DNA of 64,000 bases from assembly GCF_000447795.1 (NCBI RefSeq), contig NZ_AUNI01000009.1, positions 1 through 64,000 on the forward strand, read 5' to 3'. Each line of letters starts with the position of its first letter. Position 1 is the first letter of the stretch. Below the pieces are notes generated by a model. The model was not told the origin of the DNA and did not search any database. It saw only the letters and a list, made by a program, of their open reading frames with translations. This DNA comes from Bacteriovorax sp. Seq25_V (GTDB lineage: Bacteria; Bdellovibrionota; Bacteriovoracia; Bacteriovoracales; Bacteriovoracaceae). Shown piece by piece: positions 51,549 through 60,784 of the stretch. The translations under genes and the position numbers were made by a program.

Positions 51549-53084
51549 CTATTCAAAAATATTAACGCCAACAAAAGTTTCTGGTTGATCAATGCCCATA
51601 ATATAAAGCATTGTTGGAGACACGTCCTTAAGGGCATGCTCACCTGGAGTGACAGTAAAAGTCGCTCCTTTTAATTTCTCATTTATCACACAAAATGGAA
51701 CAGGCGCTCCCGTGTGAGATGTATGAGGACTTCCATCCGGATATACCATTTCATCACTATTACCATGATCTGCAGTGATTGCGACAGTTATTCCAAGCTT
51801 TGTACACTTATCGACAAGTTTTTTCACACATTGATCAAGTGCTTCAACTGCCTTAACTGCTGCTTCATATTTTCCTGTATGTCCAACCATATCGGAGTTC
51901 GCAAAATTAACGAGAGTAAAATCAACTCCACTGTCGAGTTCAGAAAGTAGTCTTTCTGTTACAAGAGGGGCGCTCATCTCTGGTTTTTGGTCATATGTAC
52001 TTACTTCCTTAGGAGAGGGAATTAAAATGTGCTCTTCATTACTAAACGGTTTTTTCTCGCCACCATTAAAGAAGAAAGTTACGTGTGCGTATTTTTCTGT
52101 CTCTGCAATTTTAATTTGTTTCTTTCCAAGACTTGAAAGATACTCACTCATTCCACCTGGAACTTTTTCCTTATCAAATAGGATTGGTAAAGTTACTTCG
52201 TCTGGGACATAGGGAGTCATACAGAGGTAGTAGGGAGGAATAAATGGTCTTTCAAATTCTTTAAAGCCTGGCTCATTGAAAGCTAGCGCTAATTGAATCG
52301 CACGGTCGGGTCTAAAATTGATAAAGAAGATACAGTCACCTTCTTGTATTGCTGCATTCTTATAGAAAAGGTTTGGTTCAATGAACTCATCAAATCTTCC
52401 TGCTTCATATTCAGACTTGAGATAAGATAAGGGACTAACTTCTTTGATTTGTCCATGGCCTAGCATCATATCATAAGCGTGCTTAATTTTTTCCCAACGA
52501 CGGTCACGATCCATTCCAATTGAACGACCTTGCATGGAGGCAAACGTGAAACCATGAACATCTCGCTCAAGCTCCTCAATATATTTTGCTCCAACATCTT
52601 GAGCTGTATCACGTCCATCCATCATGGCGTGGAAGAAAATTTCAAGATCTTGATGGGAGCTTAGCGAATTTAAAAGAATTTTAAGGTGATTAATATGTGA
52701 GTGAACCCCACCATCAGAAAGAAGACCCATAAGGTGAATTCTCTTCGTATTCTTTTTTGCCGCTTCGATTAGTTCAAGCAGCTTCGGCATTGTTGTAAGA
52801 GTATCATTTTCAATAGCCTCGTTAATGCGAACAAGATCTTGTCTTACTGGACGTCCAGCCCCAAGGTTCATATGCCCAACTTCAGAGTTACCTGCAACAC
52901 CTTTTGGAAGCCCAACAGGTTCACCACCAGCTGTAATCGTCGTGAACGGGTAGTTAGCGAAGTAGTAGTCGAGATTTGGAGTGTTGGCATCGCGAACAGC
53001 ATTTTTCTGTTCATTCTTACTAACACCATAGCCATCAAGAATGATGAGAAGTGATTTATCGCTGATATTTTTAATTGAACTCAT
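51549..53084 (-). CDS. gpmI: 2,3-bisphosphoglycerate-independent phosphoglycerate mutase
   Basis: 511 residues. The Ser nucleophile is Ser67 in GVAGNSEVGHMNLGAGR; the metal-binding DGYG at 17-20 and TADHGNSDEM near the C-terminus are conserved, as is MDGRDT. Two Mn ions drive the phosphatase/transferase cycle that interconverts 3- and 2-phosphoglycerate. First gene of the gpmI-pfkA pair; a GGAA lies before the ATG. Confidence 0.95.
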   Translation of the reverse strand: MSSIKNISDKSLLIILDGYGVSKNEQKNAVRDANTPNLDYYFANYPFTTITAGGEPVGLPKGVAGNSEVGHMNLGAGRPVRQDLVRINEAIENDTLTTMPKLLELIEAAKKNTKRIHLMGLLSDGGVHSHINHLKILLNSLSSHQDLEIFFHAMMDGRDTAQDVGAKYIEELERDVHGFTFASMQGRSIGMDRDRRWEKIKHAYDMMLGHGQIKEVSPLSYLKSEYEAGRFDEFIEPNLFYKNAAIQEGDCIFFINFRPDRAIQLALAFNEPGFKEFERPFIPPYYLCMTPYVPDEVTLPILFDKEKVPGGMSEYLSSLGKKQIKIAETEKYAHVTFFFNGGEKKPFSNEEHILIPSPKEVSTYDQKPEMSAPLVTERLLSELDSGVDFTLVNFANSDMVGHTGKYEAAVKAVEALDQCVKKLVDKCTKLGITVAITADHGNSDEMVYPDGSPHTSHTGAPVPFCVINEKLKGATFTVTPGEHALKDVSPTMLYIMGIDQPETFVGVNIFE

Positions 53085-53266
53085 TTCGATATTCCTTTCC
53101 TACTAGATAAGCGTGATTTGTGTATATTTTATGGGACTGTCAAAACTTTGTACACTAATCTAGCTTATTTTGATCAAAAGATGCCTAAAACTTGGCACAG
53201 GACTTGTATATAACATAACCAAAGAATTAAAAATGTCTATATTTTGAATAAGACAAGGGGATATGT

Positions 53267-53962
53267 ATGAAAACAAAAAAGACAATTCATTTATTAATGA
53301 CTGCGCTTCTCGCATTAACATTGGCATCATGTGGGAGTGATAATAAATCTAGTGGAGATGGTGGTGCCGGTACTAACTACGGCGCTTCGAATGTTGGTAC
53401 AGGAACGAGTGGAAACGCTGGTAATCCAGTTTCTGCAGAGTCTTTTAGAGATGCCGTTGCAAATGCACTTTTTTCACAGGTGTCTGCATCGAATATATAC
53501 TACTTTCAAAAAGAAACAGGGTCATATAGTGATAGTTGTTGGAATGGAACATATAAAGGGAACTTCAATGAGAAGTATGGCGCAAGAGCATTAAACTCAG
53601 ATGGCTCAATTGCAAGAAACTTTACAATGAATAGATATGGTTGTTCTGTGCCAATGAGCTTTGATGAGGATCCAATCCCTGGAAGTAACTTAACTGAAAT
53701 GAAAAATAATTTAGTGAATATGATTAACAATGCAATCAACACTCACGATGTGTACAACAATAGAACACTTGCGAAAGTTGTTGGAAATACGAGATATCCT
53801 TATTTCCCATCATCAGTAACATGTCAAGTTTACGATACTGGATGTTCACAGTACCAAAGTGTTGGGACAAAAGTATGGGAAGTTCTTGTAAATGGAGAGT
53901 GGCTAAGAATTGACTTAAATAGTTCACTAATTCAACAACCTGTTTATCGTTTCGATAATTAA
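53267..53962 (+). CDS. Lipoprotein of unknown function
   Basis: 231 residues with lipobox LASC (Cys near 22) followed by a long Gly/Ser/Asn linker (about 24-55), then a compact domain with four Cys (DSCWNG, YGCSVP, TCQVYDTGC) and Trp-rich strands near the end. Gly-rich linkers are usual in lipoproteins that reach across the peptidoglycan or from the surface. AAGGGG lies before the ATG. The stretch upstream contains a possible but imperfect sigma-54-type sequence (53192-53207). Confidence 0.6.
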   Translation: MKTKKTIHLLMTALLALTLASCGSDNKSSGDGGAGTNYGASNVGTGTSGNAGNPVSAESFRDAVANALFSQVSASNIYYFQKETGSYSDSCWNGTYKGNFNEKYGARALNSDGSIARNFTMNRYGCSVPMSFDEDPIPGSNLTEMKNNLVNMINNAINTHDVYNNRTLAKVVGNTRYPYFPSSVTCQVYDTGCSQYQSVGTKVWEVLVNGEWLRIDLNSSLIQQPVYRFDN

Positions 53963-53986
53963 TAAAATATCTAAATACTTGATTGG

Positions 53987-54018
53987 AAAGCACGGACATA
54001 GGGCCGTGCTTTTTTTAT
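53987..54018 (+). terminator. Terminator after the lipoprotein gene
   Basis: AAAGCACGG/CCGTGCTTT, 9-bp stem with an 8-nt loop and a run of T. Confidence 0.85.
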
Positions 54019-54095
54019 TTTTGCAACTATCCATGCATGAAACCAAAAAATCCTATATAATAATATTATCTTAATATTTAAATGAAGGATTATTT

Positions 54096-55820
54096 ATGGC
54101 TAAGTACAAAACAGATTTAAAAGATGTAAATTTTAATCTTTTTAACATGTGTGATATCGGAAAAGAAGCCGCCGAATTTGGTTACGGTGAAGCTGAATTA
54201 AAAGATATCCTACTTCAATTTGATAAATTTGTTGAAAATGAAATTTATCCAACTCGTACACCAGGTGATGAAGAAGGCGTAAAGATGGTAAATGGGAACG
54301 TTAAAGTTCCAGATTGCTTCGGTCCGCTTAATCAAAAGTTTTATGAAAATGGTTGGTACGCTCTAGGTTACCCTGAAGATATCGGTGGAATGCCAGCTCC
54401 ACACGCACTTAAAATTGCATGTTATTCAATGGCAATTGGAGCAAACGTTTCATGGTCAATGTATTATGGACTAACTCAAGGTGCGATGAACGTAATTTTA
54501 AAAGTTGGTTCGCAAGAGCAGAAAGATTTATATGTGCCAAAAATGATGGAAGGAACTTGGGGAGGGACAATGTGTCTTACTGAACCAGGTGCTGGGTCTG
54601 ATGTTGGTGCAGCGAAGACAACTGCAAAGCCGCTTGGCAATGGAAAGTACGCAATCAATGGTGTGAAGATTTTTATCTCTTCAGGAGAAAGTGATCTTTA
54701 CAGTAATAATATCCACCTTGTTTTAGCAAAGACTCCGGGAGCTGCTGAGGGGACGAAAGGACTTTCACTTTTCATCGTTCCTCGATTTGATGTTGAGACT
54801 GGAAAATCAAATAACGTAAGATGTACAAAACTTGAAGATAAAATGGGACTTCATGGTCAAGCGACATGTGAATTAACATTTGGTCAAGATGGAGAGTGTG
54901 TTGGAGAGCTAATCGGTAATGAGTTTGATGGTATGGCCAACATGTTTATCATGATGAATGAAGCAAGACTTCTTTGTGGACTTCAAGGTGAGTCACAAGC
55001 AAACCTTGCATATATGCTAACTGAGCAATACGCAAAAGAAAGAAGTCAGTTTGGGGCTGAGATTATTAATTTCCCAGACGTAAAAAGAATGCTTCTAAAA
55101 ATGAGATCAACTGCAAGAGGTTTAAGAGCACTTTGTCTTTATACAGGAAATCTTTTTGATAGAGCTGAAAAAGGTGATAAAGCTGCTGAAGCAGAGATCG
55201 CACTATTTATTCCAATTTGTAAGTCATACTGTTCGGATGAAGGCTTCAATGTTTCTGTTGATGCTATTCAAACTCACGGTGGATATGGATTCTGTACTGA
55301 GTATGGTGTTGAACAGTTTGCTAGGGATACTAAGATTGCTTCAATCTATGAAGGAACAAATGGTATTCAGGCAATCGACTTTGTAATAAGAAAAATATTA
55401 AAAGATAAGGCGCAAACATTCTTCGCAGTTGGTAAGAAAATACAAAAAGCAATGGCTGCTGATGAAGCAAAAGTATGGTCTCACGAAGTTGCGATGATTG
55501 GTAAATCAATGGAAATGAGTGAGAAAATTCTTGAGAAGATGACAAAAATGGCAATGAGTAAAAATGAAAGTGGAATTCTTGCTCATGCTACAGATTTCTT
55601 AAATTACTGTGGGAACTTAGTTCTCTCTTGGTTGTTACTAGAGCATGCAATCGTTGCAAGCAAAGAACTTCAATCAGCTTCAGGTGAGGAAGATAAGAAA
55701 TTCTATCAATCAAAAATTGATGATTTCAAAGTTTTCTGCCAGTACCAGTTAACAAGAAATATTGGTCTTGCTAACAGTATCTTGAACTTTGATGAAGATT
55801 TAACAAAAATAACAGTTTAA
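54096..55820 (+). CDS. Acyl-CoA dehydrogenase
   Basis: 574 residues, larger than the 380-residue short-chain type and similar to the family with an extra C-terminal helical domain. FAD and substrate motifs: MCLTEPGAGSDVG, GVKIFISSGE, RSQFGAEIINFPDVKRML and YEGTNGIQAIDFV. It introduces a double bond into an acyl-CoA in fatty acid degradation. Electron-transfer flavoprotein genes are not present here. AAGGA precedes the ATG. The next gene starts about 20 nt after its stop, so both probably share a transcript. Confidence 0.9.
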   Translation: MAKYKTDLKDVNFNLFNMCDIGKEAAEFGYGEAELKDILLQFDKFVENEIYPTRTPGDEEGVKMVNGNVKVPDCFGPLNQKFYENGWYALGYPEDIGGMPAPHALKIACYSMAIGANVSWSMYYGLTQGAMNVILKVGSQEQKDLYVPKMMEGTWGGTMCLTEPGAGSDVGAAKTTAKPLGNGKYAINGVKIFISSGESDLYSNNIHLVLAKTPGAAEGTKGLSLFIVPRFDVETGKSNNVRCTKLEDKMGLHGQATCELTFGQDGECVGELIGNEFDGMANMFIMMNEARLLCGLQGESQANLAYMLTEQYAKERSQFGAEIINFPDVKRMLLKMRSTARGLRALCLYTGNLFDRAEKGDKAAEAEIALFIPICKSYCSDEGFNVSVDAIQTHGGYGFCTEYGVEQFARDTKIASIYEGTNGIQAIDFVIRKILKDKAQTFFAVGKKIQKAMAADEAKVWSHEVAMIGKSMEMSEKILEKMTKMAMSKNESGILAHATDFLNYCGNLVLSWLLLEHAIVASKELQSASGEEDKKFYQSKIDDFKVFCQYQLTRNIGLANSILNFDEDLTKITV

Positions 55821-55842
55821 TAAAAAAGAGAGAGTGTTTTCC

Positions 55843-56661
55843 ATGGATATGGATAAGTTTAATAGTGCGGTAGAAGCATTTAATGCTACTACCCACGGTA
55901 GTACGGATTACTACCAAGATGATGTTTTCATCATGCTTGAAGAAGAGAAATATGCTCCTCTTAGTTACTTGAAAAAGAAAGTTGAAAATTTTCAAGCAGA
56001 TTTTTTAATTGAAACTGGATTTATCTACGACTCATTTGAATTAGTGGGACAAGATAATTTTCAGGATTGGTACGAAAAACAATTTTCGAGAAAACTTAAG
56101 AGAAGCCAAGCAAAGAAAATTTTATTTCTACATCTACCTGACAATAAGAAAATTTTTGATGCTATTGAAACAGTTAACAAGTGCTACGAGACACTAAGAG
56201 ATCAGAGAATTCTTTTTAATGGAAAGAAGCTACCTGTTCAGTTAGGTGAGTGGTACGCGAAGTGTATCTTTGGATTAATGCAAGAAAAGTCTACTTCCCA
56301 AAGAGGTTTTGATTTCACTTTAGGAGATAAGAGAGTCGAAGTTAAAGTTCAGTGGGGTGATGCAACTTCTCCAAAGGGTGTGAAGCTTAGAAAATCTCTG
56401 GTTGATTTGAGTGATTATGTCATTATCATTTATATGGCCAAAAATTTTATGATTAGGGAAGTTTGCTTCTTAGATTCATCTTATGTCTCAAGAAAGTTTG
56501 CAAGCAAAGGGCATACGGTATTTTTAAAAGATAGTGAGATTAATTCTTATTTCTTTTCAAGATCAGCGAAGCATAAGGATAAAGTCGTCAACTCAAACGC
56601 GTTGATGAAATATTCGCTACCAAATTTTGCAATGAAATTAACAGAAAATTTTGAGAAATAA
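55843..56661 (+). CDS. Predicted PD-(D/E)XK-fold protein, unknown
   Basis: 272 residues from the ATG at 55843; an in-frame GTG at 55834 is the alternative. In the second half, LGEWYAKCIFGL is followed by RGFDFTLGDKRVEVKVQWGD, the E...D...E-x-K arrangement of the restriction-endonuclease-like fold. No other motif is recognisable and no methylase or helicase accompanies it. It follows the acyl-CoA dehydrogenase by about 20 nt. I infer a nucleic-acid-related or purely structural use of the fold; the catalytic residues look complete. Confidence 0.5.
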   Translation: MDMDKFNSAVEAFNATTHGSTDYYQDDVFIMLEEEKYAPLSYLKKKVENFQADFLIETGFIYDSFELVGQDNFQDWYEKQFSRKLKRSQAKKILFLHLPDNKKIFDAIETVNKCYETLRDQRILFNGKKLPVQLGEWYAKCIFGLMQEKSTSQRGFDFTLGDKRVEVKVQWGDATSPKGVKLRKSLVDLSDYVIIIYMAKNFMIREVCFLDSSYVSRKFASKGHTVFLKDSEINSYFFSRSAKHKDKVVNSNALMKYSLPNFAMKLTENFEK

Positions 56662-56662
56662 G

Positions 56663-56687
56663 AAAGGCCTCGAAAGAGGCCTTTTTT
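56663..56687. terminator. Bidirectional terminator
   Basis: AAAGGCCTC-gaaa-GAGGCCTTT, a perfect 9-bp stem with a T run, between two convergent genes. Confidence 0.9.
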
Positions 56688-56688
56688 G

Positions 56689-57885
56689 TTAGTCTAGCTT
56701 ATATTCAAGAAGACGACAGTCGAGATCACCATTAAAAAATGGAAGTTTTTTTGTCGCTTTGAGGCGAATGTTCTTTCTAAGATCTCCGTGGAGAGTGAAG
56801 ATATACGCTGTTGAACCTTGGTATTTGTTTTTTAATACCTCTCCAATATCGTGGTAAAACTCATTAATTTCACTACTTGGATTGATTCTTTCTCCGTATG
56901 GAGGATTAAATATAATTGTCGCTGGACCAGGAAGTGGATTGTCCATTTGTAGAAAATCTTCATTAAAGAAAGTTACAAAGTCTGCTCGACCAAATACTTT
57001 TCTTAAGTGTTCAATCGTAAACTTAATATTCTCAGTATCGATATCGTTAGCAAAGAAAGTTCCGGGCTCAAAATTCTTAATCTCTCTCATTGCATCATCA
57101 ACAAGTCTTTCACTAAATGTATTAAACCAAGACTTAAGATCAGAATTTAGAAACCAATCTTGTTTCATGAAGGAAAGTCTAACTCTATTTCTAAGAGTAA
57201 TAAAGGCCGGTGTAATTCCAGCTTTTAGAAGAATTGCTTCGATTAGTAGAGTACCTGATCCTACCATTGGATCAAAGTAGATACCTTTCTTTGGATTCCA
57301 TGAACTAGAGCTAACAAGTGCCGCCGCTAAGTTCTCTCTAAGAGGTGCTCTGTGGGTTGAGTCTCTATATCCTCTCTTATCAAGAGAGATTCCTGTTAGA
57401 TCAACATATACTTTTGCAAGAAAGTCTTTTTTAGTCGCTTCAATTCTTTGAAGAAATGATACGTCTGCATTATTTGTATCAACATCAGACCTTTTTCCAA
57501 ATTGCTCTCTTTGATTGTCAACAAGTGAATCTTTTAAAAGCTGAGAAAGGAAAATTGAGTTTCTAAAAACGCGATTAGCTTCACGATCAAGAAGTGTCGA
57601 GATTTTAAATGTGTGTTGTGGCTTGATGTAATCATCCCACTTAATTTTCTTAGAGTTTGGATAAATATCTTTCTCATTGCGAACATAGAAGTAGTGAACT
57701 TCTTTGTAAACACGACTCGCAATTCTCGTTTGAACAGTAAAGCTGATTGCTTTCTTGTTCTCAGCTTTAAAAGAAACACCTCCGCGAGAGATTTTTCCAA
57801 ATAGCTTGTGAGATTTGAGTTCTGTTAATAATAATTCTTCAGCACCAGTTGGGCATGAAGCAAAAAAGAAGCTTTCATTAGTCAT
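56689..57885 (-). CDS. THUMP-domain rRNA guanine-N2 methyltransferase (RlmL N-part-like)
   Basis: 398 residues. N-terminal THUMP RNA-binding region (ASCPTGAEELLLTEL onwards), then a methyltransferase domain with FDPMVGSGTLLIEAIL, the catalytic NPPYGERI and the family end LPFFNGDLDCRLLEYKLD. E. coli RlmL (m2G2445) is fused to RlmK; here the RlmK half is absent. It methylates the N2 of a guanine in 23S rRNA, by inference. Its start overlaps the upstream ThrB-like kinase gene by 8 nt. Confidence 0.85.
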   Translation of the reverse strand: MTNESFFFASCPTGAEELLLTELKSHKLFGKISRGGVSFKAENKKAISFTVQTRIASRVYKEVHYFYVRNEKDIYPNSKKIKWDDYIKPQHTFKISTLLDREANRVFRNSIFLSQLLKDSLVDNQREQFGKRSDVDTNNADVSFLQRIEATKKDFLAKVYVDLTGISLDKRGYRDSTHRAPLRENLAAALVSSSSWNPKKGIYFDPMVGSGTLLIEAILLKAGITPAFITLRNRVRLSFMKQDWFLNSDLKSWFNTFSERLVDDAMREIKNFEPGTFFANDIDTENIKFTIEHLRKVFGRADFVTFFNEDFLQMDNPLPGPATIIFNPPYGERINPSSEINEFYHDIGEVLKNKYQGSTAYIFTLHGDLRKNIRLKATKKLPFFNGDLDCRLLEYKLD

Positions 57886-58816
57886 TAGTTTCTACCGTTT
57901 GTTTAAATATTTCTGCACGATATAGAAGTTGTTTATAGCTATCGGCCATCAGTGGATTAAGGGTTCCTTCTTTGAATCTTTTAATCCTCCATAGAGCTAT
58001 AGAGAAAAGTCCTAGTATAACAGCATCGTTTAAAAATTCTTTTTCGATTAAAGGCAAAGGCCTTACCGATTCGTATCCTCGAAGATATGACTCCATTAAT
58101 GGTAAACTAATTCTTCCTTTTTCAAGGCAGCTTCCTGAAATTGAAATCCCTAGGTCGAGAATAAATTCACCAACTCCACTTTGTTCAAAATCAAGAACGG
58201 CCACAATATGGTCATTGTGGAAGAGAGTGTTGTCATAATAAAGGTCACCGTGAATGATGCCCTTATCGAAGTTTGTTGTTAGATATTTTTGAAGTCTATC
58301 TTGTAATAAACCATCAAGTAATTCTTTGAAGTCATCTGGGCAAGTTGATTGCTTGGAGTACTCTGCAATTATAGAAGCCGGGTAGCTTAGTTCTTCACTC
58401 GGGCGCAGACCTTCTGTGTTGGCCTTGGTGATATGAAGCTTTGCAAGGGCCATTCCTATTTCAAAACAAGTTGAGTCTCCCGGTCCAGGTGGAATTCCAT
58501 CAACGAATGGAAAAAGTACCCCATAGTATGAGCCCTTTTCATAAACTAATTCACCCGAAAGTGTTTTGATTGGAATTATTGAATAAGGATAATCACTCTT
58601 TCGAAGCTCTTCTAAAATGCGCATTTCATCGAGAACTTGTTCTTTATTTTTATCATTCGAAACTTTTAGCAAATACTTGTTATTTGCTGTGATAATTTCG
58701 TAATTAGAATTAGAAATTCCAAGGGATAAGGCCCTGAAAGATTCAATCGAATCTGTCACATATAGTTCAAAGATTTCAGCTATTTCTGAAATAGTTAGTT
58801 TTGTATAATCACCCAT
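57878..58816 (-). CDS. ThrB-like homoserine kinase / APH-fold kinase
   Basis: 312 residues with the aminoglycoside-phosphotransferase fold: N-lobe Lys in KYLLKVSND, catalytic IIHGDLYYDNTLF, and the DFEQSGVGEF metal loop. The N-terminal LSLGISNSNYEI and length match the kinase-fold homoserine kinase (ThrB) family, which phosphorylates homoserine in threonine synthesis. Other APH-fold roles remain possible. No thrA or thrC genes are near. It is the first of a two-gene unit with the RlmL-like gene. Confidence 0.6.
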   Translation of the reverse strand: MGDYTKLTISEIAEIFELYVTDSIESFRALSLGISNSNYEIITANNKYLLKVSNDKNKEQVLDEMRILEELRKSDYPYSIIPIKTLSGELVYEKGSYYGVLFPFVDGIPPGPGDSTCFEIGMALAKLHITKANTEGLRPSEELSYPASIIAEYSKQSTCPDDFKELLDGLLQDRLQKYLTTNFDKGIIHGDLYYDNTLFHNDHIVAVLDFEQSGVGEFILDLGISISGSCLEKGRISLPLMESYLRGYESVRPLPLIEKEFLNDAVILGLFSIALWRIKRFKEGTLNPLMADSYKQLLYRAEIFKQTVETND

Positions 58817-58876
58817 AGCGCAGATGTATATTTTACGTCTAATTGTGTCAAGACGAGAGGGTTAAACTTATATGGT

Positions 58877-58921
58877 TTGTGCCGCGTTATTTGTCTGAAA
58901 ATACAACGTTTCTTGGCACAA
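58877..58921 (+). promoter_or_regulatory. Stem-loop in the ahcY 5' region
   Basis: TTGTGCC (58877-58883) pairs with GGCACAA (58915-58921), and CGTT/AACG inside (58885-58888/58905-58908) extends it. It lies 63 nt before the ahcY start. It does not carry the conserved core of the S-adenosylhomocysteine riboswitch as I know it. It may be a regulator-binding or an RNA control element. Confidence 0.4.
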
Positions 58922-58984
58922 TGAGGTCTTTGATGTTATAGTTTTCGAGATTTAATCAATAATAATTTATAAAGAGAGGAACTT

Positions 58985-60280
58985 ATGAGTTTTACTGACT
59001 ACAAAGTAAAAGACATTTCCCTAGCAGACTGGGGAAGAAAAGAAATTAAAATCGCTGAATCTGAGATGCCAGGACTTATGGCCCTTAGAGCAGAGTTTGG
59101 TGCTTCTAAGCCTCTTAAAGGTGCAAGAATCGCTGGTTGTCTTCACATGACAATTCAAACAGCGGTACTTATTGAAACTCTAATTGAACTTGGAGCGGAA
59201 GTAAGATGGTCATCATGTAATATTTATTCAACTCAAGATCAAGCAGCAGCAGCAATCGCAGCAGCTGGTATTCCTGTATTTGCATGGAAAGGTATGAACG
59301 AAGAAGAATTTGACTGGTGTATCGAGCAAACTCTTAAGTGGGCCGATGGTTCACAACTTAATATGATTCTTGATGATGGTGGGGACCTAACTAATATGGT
59401 TCACGACAAGTATCCAGAACTAATCGCTGGGATCAAGGGTCTTTCAGAAGAAACTACTACTGGTGTTCACAGACTATATGAGAGAGTTCAAAAAGGTACT
59501 CTTAAAATGCCAGCAATCAATATTAATGACTCTGTTACAAAATCAAAATTTGATAACCTTTACGGGTGTAGAGAGTCTCTAGTTGATGGTATTAAGAGAG
59601 CTACTGACGTTATGATCGCTGGTAAGGCATGTGTTGTTGTTGGTTACGGAGATGTTGGAAAAGGTTCAGCAGCTTCACTTAAAGGTCTTGGTGGACGTGT
59701 AATCGTTACAGAAATCGATCCAATCTGCGCACTACAAGCTGCAATGGAAGGTTATGAAGTAATGAAGATGGATAAAGCTGCTACAATCGGTGATATCTTC
59801 GTTACAACTACTGGATGTGTTGACGTTATCAATGCTAAGCACTTAGATAGCATGAGAGATGGAGCGATCGTTTGTAACATCGGTCACTTTGATTCTGAAA
59901 TCAATATTAAGCACCTACACCAAAACTACACAGAAGATAATATTAAGCCACAAGTTGATATGTATACTTCTAAAGAAGGCAAGAGAATTATCCTTCTTGC
60001 TCAAGGAAGACTTGTTAACCTTGGATGTGCAACAGGACACCCATCGTTTGTTATGTCTAACTCATTTTGTAACCAAGTTCTTGCTCAGCTTGAACTTTGG
60101 GAAAACTCTGCAAAATATGAGAACAAAGTTTATATGCTTCCAAAGCATCTAGACGAAAAAGTTGCAAGAGCTCACCTTGCAAAAATTGGAATTGAACTTG
60201 ATACTCTAACTTCTCAACAAGCTGAGTACCTAAACATTCCAGTTGAAGGTCCATACAAGCCAGATCATTACAGATATTAA
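58985..60280 (+). CDS. ahcY: Adenosylhomocysteinase
   Basis: 431 residues. NAD-binding [10 protein letters not shown] near residue 220, substrate motifs DDGGDL and [18 protein letters not shown], the IGHFDSEIN strand and the C-terminal PDHYRY are conserved. It hydrolyses S-adenosylhomocysteine to homocysteine and adenosine, keeping methylation reactions moving. Codon use is optimal-biased, suggesting high expression. GAGAGGAAC precedes the ATG. A strong terminator separates it from rpiB. Confidence 0.96.
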   Translation: MSFTDYKVKDISLADWGRKEIKIAESEMPGLMALRAEFGASKPLKGARIAGCLHMTIQTAVLIETLIELGAEVRWSSCNIYSTQDQAAAAIAAAGIPVFAWKGMNEEEFDWCIEQTLKWADGSQLNMILDDGGDLTNMVHDKYPELIAGIKGLSEETTTGVHRLYERVQKGTLKMPAININDSVTKSKFDNLYGCRESLVDGIKRATDVMIAGKACVVVGYGDVGKGSAASLKGLGGRVIVTEIDPICALQAAMEGYEVMKMDKAATIGDIFVTTTGCVDVINAKHLDSMRDGAIVCNIGHFDSEINIKHLHQNYTEDNIKPQVDMYTSKEGKRIILLAQGRLVNLGCATGHPSFVMSNSFCNQVLAQLELWENSAKYENKVYMLPKHLDEKVARAHLAKIGIELDTLTSQQAEYLNIPVEGPYKPDHYRY

Positions 60281-60297
60281 TAAATAAAACAGAAGTG

Positions 60298-60329
60298 GGT
60301 GGAAAAGAGATTTTCCACCTATCTTTTTT
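60298..60329 (+). terminator. Terminator of ahcY
   Basis: GGTGGAAAA/TTTTCCACC with a 4-nt loop and TATCTTTTTT tail, immediately after the stop. It ends 11 nt before the rpiB ATG, so rpiB may depend on read-through or on a short promoter inside. Confidence 0.85.
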
Positions 60330-60340
60330 ATGGATGTCTT

Positions 60341-60784
60341 ATGAAAATTTTTATCGCAACTGATCACGGTGCTCTTGAGCAAAAAAATGAACTTGCAAAA
60401 TATCTAATTGCAAGTGGTCACGAAATCATTGATCTTGGAACACATACTCCAGACAGCTGTCACTATCCAGAATATGCGACCTCTTTAGCAAGAGAAGTTA
60501 TCAAGCATCAAAGCTTTGGTATTCTTCTCTGTGGTTCAGGTATTGGTGTCAGTGTTGTGGCCAATAAGTATAAAGGTATCACAGCTGCGCTTTGCCGATC
60601 TGTTGATGATGCAAGACTTTCTCGTGAGCATAATAATGCCAATGTTATTTGCTTTGGTGGAAGAGTTTCTACTGTTGAAGATATGAAAGTGATGGCCGAT
60701 ACTTTTTTAAGTACAAAGTTTGAAGGCGGAAGACATGAAACGCGAACGCAAATGTTTGCAAATCTTGGAACGGAATTAGTATGA
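60341..60784 (+). CDS. rpiB: Ribose-5-phosphate isomerase B
   Basis: 147 residues from the ATG at 60341; the longer GTG frame from 60299 would begin in the terminator stem and is rejected. Catalytic Cys64 lies in LLCGSGIGVS, with IATDHGALEQK, HYPEYA and the ARLSREHNNANV segment conserved. It interconverts ribose 5-phosphate and ribulose 5-phosphate. It overlaps the next gene by 4 nt (ATGA). Confidence 0.92.
   Translation: MKIFIATDHGALEQKNELAKYLIASGHEIIDLGTHTPDSCHYPEYATSLAREVIKHQSFGILLCGSGIGVSVVANKYKGITAALCRSVDDARLSREHNNANVICFGGRVSTVEDMKVMADTFLSTKFEGGRHETRTQMFANLGTELV

Noticed and set aside
53192..53207. Sigma-54-like TTGGCAC-N5-TTGT upstream of the lipoprotein gene
   Set aside because: The -12 GC dinucleotide is GT here and the flanks contain TATA-type sequence, so a sigma-70 promoter explains it as well. 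Kept only as a remark.
58817..58984. S-adenosylhomocysteine riboswitch ahead of ahcY
   Set aside because: The conserved core and pseudoknot of that class cannot be recognised; only a simple two-part stem is seen.
60299..60340. Longer rpiB start (GTG at 60299)
   Set aside because: The extra codons coincide with the terminator stem of ahcY and are not part of RpiB.
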